Source of the DNA: Gammaproteobacteria bacterium
GTDB taxonomy: Bacteria > Pseudomonadota > Gammaproteobacteria > Xanthomonadales > Marinicellaceae
Direction: 5' to 3'
DNA length: 5,478 bases
Assembly (NCBI GenBank): GCA_030426065.1
Contig: JAUHZH010000175.1
Span: forward strand, 1-5,478
A program made the translations under genes and the position numbers. This document shows positions 1 to 3,738 of the stretch, piece by piece. The notes below the pieces were generated by a model. It made no database searches and was not told where the DNA came from. It saw only the letters and a program-made list of their open reading frames with translations. Numbering within the stretch: position 1 is the stretch's first letter; the number at the start of each line of letters is the position of its first letter.

Positions 1-29
1 GGCGTGACTTTGCCCAAAGCCTGAAGTGA
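1..29 (+). CDS. 3' end of an unidentified upstream gene (partial)
   Basis: Only the last codons are in the window. In the frame that starts at base 3 the codons read RDFAQSLK and then TGA at 27-29, which looks like a normal protein C-terminus. This stop overlaps the GTG start of the next gene in the motif GTGA, a common arrangement for translationally coupled genes. Another frame also ends here (reading GVTLPKA, TGA at 22-24) and cannot be excluded, so the frame choice rests on the stop/start overlap. No function can be assigned from so few residues. Confidence 0.45.
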
Positions 30-787
30 AGGTTTTTATTATGGGCAGTGGCTGGCTGTCACAGCCACTGTACCAACAACTGGCATCGACAGGCCATCAA
101 GCGACCCTCAGCACCACCACCGAGGACAAACGCAACCAACTGCAACAGGCTGGCTTTGATGCCATCACCCACCGCATCGGTGACCCGGTTGATACGCACA
201 TGACCAACGCCGATGTCGTGGTCATGGCCAACACCTGCAAAGACGTCACCGCTTATGAAAAGATGATATCAAACTGGCCTGTCGAAGCCAATCAACAAAT
301 CATTTACACCAGCACCACGGGCGTGTATCTGGACAATGGCGACACCCATGATGAAAGCAGCCAAGCGCTCAATACCGACCACCCCACCCATCAGATTGAA
401 CAAGTGTTGCAGCCCAGGCAAGCGACGGTGGTGCGGTTGGCCGGCTTGGTGGGGCCAGGCCGTCATCCAGGTCGATTCTTCCGCAAAACTGGCACCATTC
501 GCAACCCGCAAAATCCGGTCAACCTGATTCATTTGGATGATGCCATTGGCCTGATTGGCCAACTGATTGAACACCCCCACCCCGGCAAAATTTTCAATGG
601 CTGCGCCGACAACCACCCCAGTAAAGGCGACTACTACAGCCACATGGCTGAACTTAATGACGGTTCCATCTTGAACACTTCCGCCCCTACAGACACAGCC
701 GGCAAAATCATTTCAAACCAGGCCTCCCAATCCCAACTGGGCTACCAATACCAGCACCCCGATGTCTGGCACATGCCATTTGATTGA
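26..787 (+). CDS. yeeZ: YeeZ-like NAD(P)-binding SDR-family epimerase/dehydratase-type protein
   Basis: The 253-residue product matches the E. coli YeeZ family (about 274 residues) along its whole length. It has an N-terminal Rossmann strand and dinucleotide loop at residues 3-15 (GSGWLS after KVFIM), a TSTTGVY segment at 95-101, the family signature RLAGLVGPGRHPGRFF at 137-152, NLIHLDDAIGLI at 166-177, and a C-terminal LGYQYQHPD segment before the MPF end. YeeZ is an extended-SDR-like cytosolic protein whose substrate is, to my knowledge, unproven. The usual third glycine of GxGxxG is Ser12 here, and the Y of GVY is not followed by a lysine four residues on, so a classical SDR YxxxK catalytic pair is not evident. 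The start is GTG at 26: an in-frame stop lies at 5-7, this is the first possible start after it, and it aligns with the YeeZ N-terminus. No separate Shine-Dalgarno is seen; the GTGA overlap suggests coupling to the upstream gene. Family assignment is strong, biochemical role unknown. Confidence 0.9.
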   Translation: MKVFIMGSGWLSQPLYQQLASTGHQATLSTTTEDKRNQLQQAGFDAITHRIGDPVDTHMTNADVVVMANTCKDVTAYEKMISNWPVEANQQIIYTSTTGVYLDNGDTHDESSQALNTDHPTHQIEQVLQPRQATVVRLAGLVGPGRHPGRFFRKTGTIRNPQNPVNLIHLDDAIGLIGQLIEHPHPGKIFNGCADNHPSKGDYYSHMAELNDGSILNTSAPTDTAGKIISNQASQSQLGYQYQHPDVWHMPFD

Positions 788-828
788 CAGCGATACATCC
801 CTTGAAGGCATTGTTCTATTCACTCGCC

Positions 829-848
829 ACTCCTGCGAAGGCAGGAGT
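829..848. repeat. Perfect short palindromic repeat (hairpin) downstream of yeeZ
   Basis: ACTCCTGC at 829-836 and GCAGGAGT at 841-848 are perfect inverted arms around the 4-base loop GAAG, followed by CCAGTC. The pattern (CCTGC-loop-GCAGGA then TCCAG) resembles small palindromic intergenic repeats I recall as common in proteobacterial genomes. It lies 41 bases after the yeeZ stop. No T-tract follows, so a classic rho-independent terminator is unlikely, although the hairpin could protect the 3' end of the yeeZ mRNA. Confidence 0.65.
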
Positions 849-880
849 CCAGTCACCTACAAGGATATAGTTGCCCTCGT

Positions 881-913
881 AATGACCCAAATCCAGTCGT
901 TGAGAACGAGCCT
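881..913. repeat. Fragment of a third copy of the intergenic repeat (tail part)
   Basis: These 33 bases match 1158-1190, the end and tail of repeat copy A, with three mismatches by eye. The copy lacks the hairpin-rich body of the unit. It contains its own small hairpin, CGTT at 898-901 and AACG at 905-908 around GAG. It shows that the repeat has spread or been rearranged more than once in this gap. Confidence 0.55.
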
Positions 914-930
914 TAAAAACCCACCAACGT

Positions 931-1004
931 CATTCCAGCCGAGCTTTAGGTCAGGCAATGAAGGTGTTGCGGTTTGAACTTGTTCAAGAAGCGACACTGG
1001 AATG
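931..1004. repeat. Imperfect inverted repeat with CATTCCAG/CTGGAATG ends
   Basis: CATTCCAG at 931-938 is exactly complementary to CTGGAATG at 997-1004, with about 58 bases between. A related GGAATCCAG lies at 1022-1030, directly before repeat copy A. Such ATTCCAG/CTGGAAT ends are typical of short palindromic intergenic elements. The interior shows only scraps of pairing, so this may be a decayed or interrupted element. Confidence 0.4.
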
Positions 1005-1030
1005 CCGTTGACCGTGAGAGCCGGAATCCA

Positions 1031-1167
1031 GTTTGCGAAGCAAACATCACGCAGTGATCTAAACCAAACTTAAAAACATCAGACTGCTTCAGTCGCTTCG
1101 CTCGATCTCTGATCCCGTCTCGATTCTAACACCCACATCCATGTAGGCGTCCATCGCAATGACCCAA
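1031..1167. repeat. Structured intergenic repeat, copy A
   Basis: A 137-bp unit nearly identical to 1210-1345, with five substitutions and one single-base indel by eye. It is a chain of small hairpins: GTTTGC/GCAAAC around GAA (1031-1045), directly followed by ATCAC/GTGAT around GCA (1046-1058), GACTG/CAGTC around CTT (1082-1094), GATC/GATC around TCT (1104-1114) and ACAT/ATGT around CC (1135-1144). The part ACTGCTTC...CTTCGCTC...CGCAATGAC recalls widespread palindromic repeats with ATTGCTTC and GCAATGAC ends, here with extra sequence between the arms. It shows no coding constraint: the spacing to copy B is 178-179 bp, not a multiple of three. Its function is unknown; a REP/MITE-like element or structured RNA are possibilities. 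Confidence 0.75.
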
Positions 1168-1175
1168 ACCCAGTC

Positions 1176-1218
1176 TTTGCGAACGAGCCTAAGCGAGTGC
1201 GGCAACCTCGTTTGCGAA
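1176..1218. repeat. Stem linking the two repeat copies
   Basis: Bases 1176-1187 (TTTGCGAACGAG) can pair with 1207-1218 (CTCGTTTGCGAA) over twelve positions, ten Watson-Crick and two G-T wobble, leaving a 19-base loop. The right arm covers the first hairpin of copy B, so the two foldings are mutually exclusive. This is seen directly in the sequence; whether it forms in RNA or DNA is unknown. Confidence 0.4.
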
Positions 1219-1345
1219 GCAAACATCACGCAGTGATCTAAACCAAATTTAAAACATGAGATTGCTTCAGTCGCTTCGCTCGATCTCTGATCCCGTCTCG
1301 ATTCTAACACCCACATCCATGTAGGCGTCCTTCGCAGTGACCCAA
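1210..1345. repeat. Structured intergenic repeat, copy B
   Basis: Second copy of the unit at 1031-1167, in the same orientation and 136 bp long. The first hairpins are unchanged (GTTTGC/GCAAAC at 1210-1224 and ATCAC/GTGAT at 1225-1237). The third becomes GATTG/CAGTC (1260-1272), which still pairs through a G-T wobble, and GATC/GATC is kept at 1282-1292. Similarity to copy A fades after GACCCAA at 1339-1345, where a related hairpin-like GTTTGC/GCGAAC follows at 1351-1365. The high identity suggests recent duplication or gene-conversion-like exchange. Confidence 0.75.
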
Positions 1346-1408
1346 TCTCTGTTTGCGTAGCGAACAAGACAAACCGGAAGTTCACTGACGTGAAATACAC
1401 ACCCCTAG

Positions 1409-1424
1409 CCCCTCTCGAGAGGGG
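1409..1424. repeat. 16-bp perfect palindrome
   Basis: CCCCTCTC at 1409-1416 is followed directly by its reverse complement GAGAGGGG at 1417-1424, with no spacer. The surrounding ACCCCTAGCC before it and GGAACAG after it resemble CCCCTCTC...GAGGGG intergenic palindromes that recur in many genomes. A T-run starts only at 1436, so it is a poor intrinsic terminator. It most likely marks the end of the repeat mosaic. Confidence 0.5.
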
Positions 1425-1600
1425 AACAGATCGCGTTTTTATTTTGATTCAACGTATATTCTAATGATTTGATTCTGTATTGGGTGAGACCTTGGCCATA
1501 ACAGTTGGCATTTTTTTAGACCGACCATCACCAAACGCTGCTTTAGTAGGCATTGACATGGCATTGAACGAAAACTCATTCAAAAAACCTTATGCCTTTT
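1425..1600. other. AT-rich spacer without a recognisable gene
   Basis: No credible open reading frame or RNA gene is seen. Two TTTGATTC octamers (1443-1450 and 1468-1475) form a short direct repeat. GCCA at 1495-1498 and TGGC at 1506-1509 could make a 4-bp stem ahead of seven T residues at 1511-1517; this is too weak to call a terminator, though it might end a short transcript from the repeat region. The rest is featureless to me. Confidence 0.5.
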
Positions 1601-1624
1601 AGCTATTTAGCCATCTAAACTTCT
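1601..1624. promoter_or_regulatory. Possible second, weaker met-box array
   Basis: Three contiguous 8-mers, AGCTATTT, AGCCATCT and AAACTTCT, match the met-box consensus AGACGTCT at 4, 6 and 6 of 8 positions. The array abuts the proposed -35 element. It is out of 8-bp register with the stronger array at 1647-1670. Partial matches of this kind arise by chance in AT-rich DNA, so this is tentative. Confidence 0.25.
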
Positions 1625-1651
1625 TGCAATCCAAAACCGTTTGATTATACT
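1624..1651 (+). promoter_or_regulatory. Probable sigma70 promoter of the met operon
   Basis: TTGCAA at 1624-1629 (4 of 6 to TTGACA) and TATACT at 1646-1651 (5 of 6 to TATAAT) are separated by 16 bp. The predicted transcription start is near 1658, leaving a leader of about 20 bases to the first ATG of metX, or about 43 bases to the TTG at 1701. Its position just before the operon and its overlap with met boxes support it. Confidence 0.5.
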
Positions 1652-1670
1652 TGTGGACGTTTAGACGTCT
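1647..1670. promoter_or_regulatory. Putative MetJ operator (three tandem met boxes)
   Basis: Three adjacent 8-mers, ATACTTGT, GGACGTTT and AGACGTCT, match the met-box consensus AGACGTCT at 5, 6 and 8 of 8 positions. MetJ with S-adenosylmethionine is known to bind two or more tandem met boxes and repress met genes, including metBL in E. coli. The array overlaps the -10 element and predicted start point, as expected for a repressor site, and ends seven bases before the ATG at 1677. The inference is that the downstream operon is repressed when methionine/SAM is plentiful. MetJ itself is not in the window. A different regulator reading the TAGACGTCTA palindrome is the main alternative. Confidence 0.6.
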
Positions 1671-1676
1671 ATTTGA

Positions 1677-2615
1677 ATGATGAAACCAGAGGAATTCACA
1701 TTGAGTTTACCCAGCTTTGAGCGCCACGCAGGCGGTCAAAGTGGTCCTGTGTTCGTCCGTTGCAGCCTGTTGGGTTCGCTGGACAAACCATTGGTGGCCG
1801 TGCTGGGTGGTATTTCTTCTGACCACTTGGTGAGCGAATGGTGGTCAGGTATTGTGAACGCCGAACAATTCCTCAACGGCCAAGACGTGTCCATTTTGGG
1901 ATTCGAATACATCACATTCAAAGACGGCGTTGTACCTGATGCCCATGACCAAGCCACGGTCCTTGCCTTGATCCATGAACAACTGGACACCGCAGCTTTC
2001 CTGTCTGTGATTGGCAGTTCTTACGGTGGCATGGTCGCGCAATGTTTTACCTCAAAATACCCACAACTAACCCAAAGCTTGGTGACTTTGGTTGCGGCAC
2101 ACAAAAACAGTGTTCGCAGCCAAAGTCTGCGCTGGTTACAAAGGCAAATCATTGAAATTTCAGGCGCCCATTCGAAACAAGCCTTGGCCACAGCTCGTGG
2201 TTTGGCGATGCTGACATACCGTGGTTTGGATGAGTTTGATCAACGCTTTGAAGGGTTGACCCAAGCCACAGACTACTTGACATACCAAGGCGAAAAGTTT
2301 GCCAAACGGTTTTCAAAACAACGCTATCTGCAATTGTCGACTTCCATTGACCAGCATGATTTGGACCCAGCCAGCATCAAACAGCCGACCTTAGCCATCT
2401 TTGTTGACTCGGATCAATTGGTCTCGCGCGAATTGGCAGAAGCATTCATCGACGGCGTCAATGGTCCCATTGAAGCCCATCACATCCCATCGGTCTACGG
2501 ACACGATGGATTTTTAAAAGAAACTGACACCATCGGCCCCCTACTGGCCCATTTTCTCTCGGAGCATTTACATGACACAACAATCACAAACACAAGCCGT
2601 TCGAGCCGGTATTGA
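1677..2615 (+). CDS. metX: MetX-like homoserine O-acyltransferase (probably O-succinyltransferase)
   Basis: An alpha/beta-hydrolase-fold enzyme expected to acylate homoserine, the first committed step of methionine synthesis in the cytosol. Visible features are GGISSDH at 44-50 after a hydrophobic strand, the nucleophile elbow GSSYGGM at 113-119 with Ser115, a probable catalytic Asp246 in VDSDQLV, and His276 in YGHDGFLKE. The central LRWLQRQIIE (151-160), LAMLTYR (176-182) and YLQLSTSIDQHDLDP (217-231) fit MetX enzymes. At 312 residues it is shorter than classical MetX (about 340-390). Acyl donor is inferred: a neighbouring MetB and the Xanthomonadales-like type favour succinyl-CoA, but acetyl-CoA is possible. 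The start is uncertain: ATG at 1677 or 1680 lacks a Shine-Dalgarno, whereas TTG at 1701 has one and would keep the whole core fold. The last ~15 codons overlap metB by 44 bp and give a non-conserved-looking tail. First gene of the operon, behind the putative MetJ operator. Confidence 0.85.
   Translation: MMKPEEFTLSLPSFERHAGGQSGPVFVRCSLLGSLDKPLVAVLGGISSDHLVSEWWSGIVNAEQFLNGQDVSILGFEYITFKDGVVPDAHDQATVLALIHEQLDTAAFLSVIGSSYGGMVAQCFTSKYPQLTQSLVTLVAAHKNSVRSQSLRWLQRQIIEISGAHSKQALATARGLAMLTYRGLDEFDQRFEGLTQATDYLTYQGEKFAKRFSKQRYLQLSTSIDQHDLDPASIKQPTLAIFVDSDQLVSRELAEAFIDGVNGPIEAHHIPSVYGHDGFLKETDTIGPLLAHFLSEHLHDTTITNTSRSSRY
1688..1693 (+). promoter_or_regulatory. Shine-Dalgarno-like site favouring a TTG start of metX
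   Basis: AGAGGA lies seven bases before an in-frame TTG at 1701. The upstream ATG codons at 1677 and 1680 have no such site. If used, the TTG would remove the first eight residues of the longer reading, none of which belong to the enzyme core. Confidence 0.4.
2561..2564 (+). promoter_or_regulatory. Ribosome binding site of metB inside metX
   Basis: GGAG lies seven bases before the metB ATG at 2572, within the final codons of metX. Together with the close match of the MetB N-terminus to E. coli MetB, it fixes the metB start and makes the 44-bp gene overlap real rather than an annotation artefact. Confidence 0.65.
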
Positions 2616-3738
2616 CACCGACACACAGCACGGCGCTGTGACACCAGCCTTGTATTTGTCCAGCAACTACAGTTTTGCTGATTTCAATCAACCTCGTAAA
2701 TACGATTATTCACGTTCGGGCAACCCCACGCGTGATTTGTTGGCGGATGCTTTGGCTGAGATGGAACAAGCCGCAGGCGGCGTGGTGACTTCTACGGGCA
2801 TGTCTGCAGTGACCTTGGTGACACAGTTGGTACCACATGGTGGTTTGGTGATTGCTCCTCATGACTGTTACGGCGGCACCTTCCGCTTGTTGAACACGTT
2901 ACATGAGAAAGGCGTGTTTGAAGTGGCGTTCATCGACCAGTCTGATTTGGACTTGGTGAAAGCCACCTTGGATCGCGGCGCGGATTTGTTGTGGATTGAA
3001 ACACCGAGCAACCCGCTGTTGCGCGTGGTCGATGTCAAAGCCTTGTGTGCATTGGCAGGTGATGCTGTGCTCAAAGTGGTGGACAACACCTTCCTTTCTC
3101 CGGCTTTACAACAGCCTTTGACCTTGGGCGCCGATCTCGTGATCCACTCCACCACCAAATACATCAACGGCCATTCTGATGTGGTTGGCGGTGCGGTGTT
3201 GGCCAAAACCGAAGAGTTGACAGAAAAAGTGCAGTGGTGGGCCAATTGCATTGGCATCACCGCAGCACCTTTTGATTGTTTGCTGACCTTGCGTGGCTTG
3301 CGCACCTTGCATGTGCGTTTGCAACAACATGTGGCCAATGCCGAACGCATCCTCGACTTGCTGGCATCACACCCAGCGGTTGGACAAATTTACTACCCGG
3401 GACTGGCCGATCACCCTGGGCATGACATTGCTGCCAAACAACAAAAAGGCTTTGGCGCCATGTTGTCTTTTGAATTGAATGGCGACGTGCGCAGCTTTGT
3501 CAATCAATTAGAATTGTTCACCTTGGCTGAATCTTTGGGCGGTGTTGAGTCTTTGGTGTGCCACCCCGCCACCATGACCCATGCGGCGATGAGCCCTGAA
3601 GCACAAGAAAATGCCGGCATTTCACCCCAACTGATCCGTTTATCAGTGGGCATCGAACATGCCGAAGATTTGATCAAAGACCTCGAATTGTCTTTGAACC
3701 GATGTTTACTCTCAAGCAAGAAACAAAACCATGGCTGA
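2572..3738 (+). CDS. metB: Cystathionine gamma-synthase (PLP-dependent)
   Basis: Condenses an O-acylhomoserine, in E. coli O-succinylhomoserine, with cysteine to give cystathionine in the transsulfuration route to methionine. The 388-residue product matches E. coli MetB (386 residues) end to end. Cofactor and substrate residues are in place: YSRSGNPTR at 46-54 (Tyr46 and Arg48, which reach the PLP of the neighbouring subunit), APHDCYGG with Tyr100, DNTFLSP with Asp171, HSTTKYINGHSDVVGG with the Schiff-base Lys196, FTLAESLGGVESL near the C-terminal third, and LIRLSVGIE with Arg356. This is a Cys/Met-metabolism PLP-family enzyme, normally a tetramer. Related O-acylhomoserine sulfhydrylases and cystathionine gamma-lyases share the fold, but the MetB-specific resemblance is strong and the metX and metL neighbours agree. 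It overlaps metX by 44 bp and metL by 8 bp, so the three are likely one mRNA with coupled translation. Confidence 0.95.
   Translation: MTQQSQTQAVRAGIDTDTQHGAVTPALYLSSNYSFADFNQPRKYDYSRSGNPTRDLLADALAEMEQAAGGVVTSTGMSAVTLVTQLVPHGGLVIAPHDCYGGTFRLLNTLHEKGVFEVAFIDQSDLDLVKATLDRGADLLWIETPSNPLLRVVDVKALCALAGDAVLKVVDNTFLSPALQQPLTLGADLVIHSTTKYINGHSDVVGGAVLAKTEELTEKVQWWANCIGITAAPFDCLLTLRGLRTLHVRLQQHVANAERILDLLASHPAVGQIYYPGLADHPGHDIAAKQQKGFGAMLSFELNGDVRSFVNQLELFTLAESLGGVESLVCHPATMTHAAMSPEAQENAGISPQLIRLSVGIEHAEDLIKDLELSLNRCLLSSKKQNHG

Noticed and set aside
762..977. 71-codon + strand frame overlapping the end of yeeZ
   Set aside because: It runs through the palindromic repeats, has no ribosome binding site that I can see, and shows no recognisable protein character.
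1031..1345. CRISPR array
   Set aside because: There are only two full copies, the unit is ~137 bp and full of hairpins, and no short repeats with regular unique spacers are present.
1089..1400. 103-codon open frame on the minus strand through the repeat pair
   Set aside because: The two repeat copies are read in different frames because their spacing is 178-179 bp. The protein sequence is therefore not conserved between nearly identical DNA copies, and the frame is an accident of the repeat.
1495..1517. Stem plus seven T residues as an intrinsic terminator
   Set aside because: The stem is only four base pairs with a seven-base loop, and no gene ends nearby.
1425..1676. SAM riboswitch in front of metX
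   Set aside because: The predicted leader is only about 20-45 bases and shows no conserved SAM riboswitch core by eye. The met-box array explains regulation better.
2868..3350. 160-codon minus-strand frame inside metB
   Set aside because: It lies wholly opposite a well-conserved metB; its composition is what the antisense of such codons gives.
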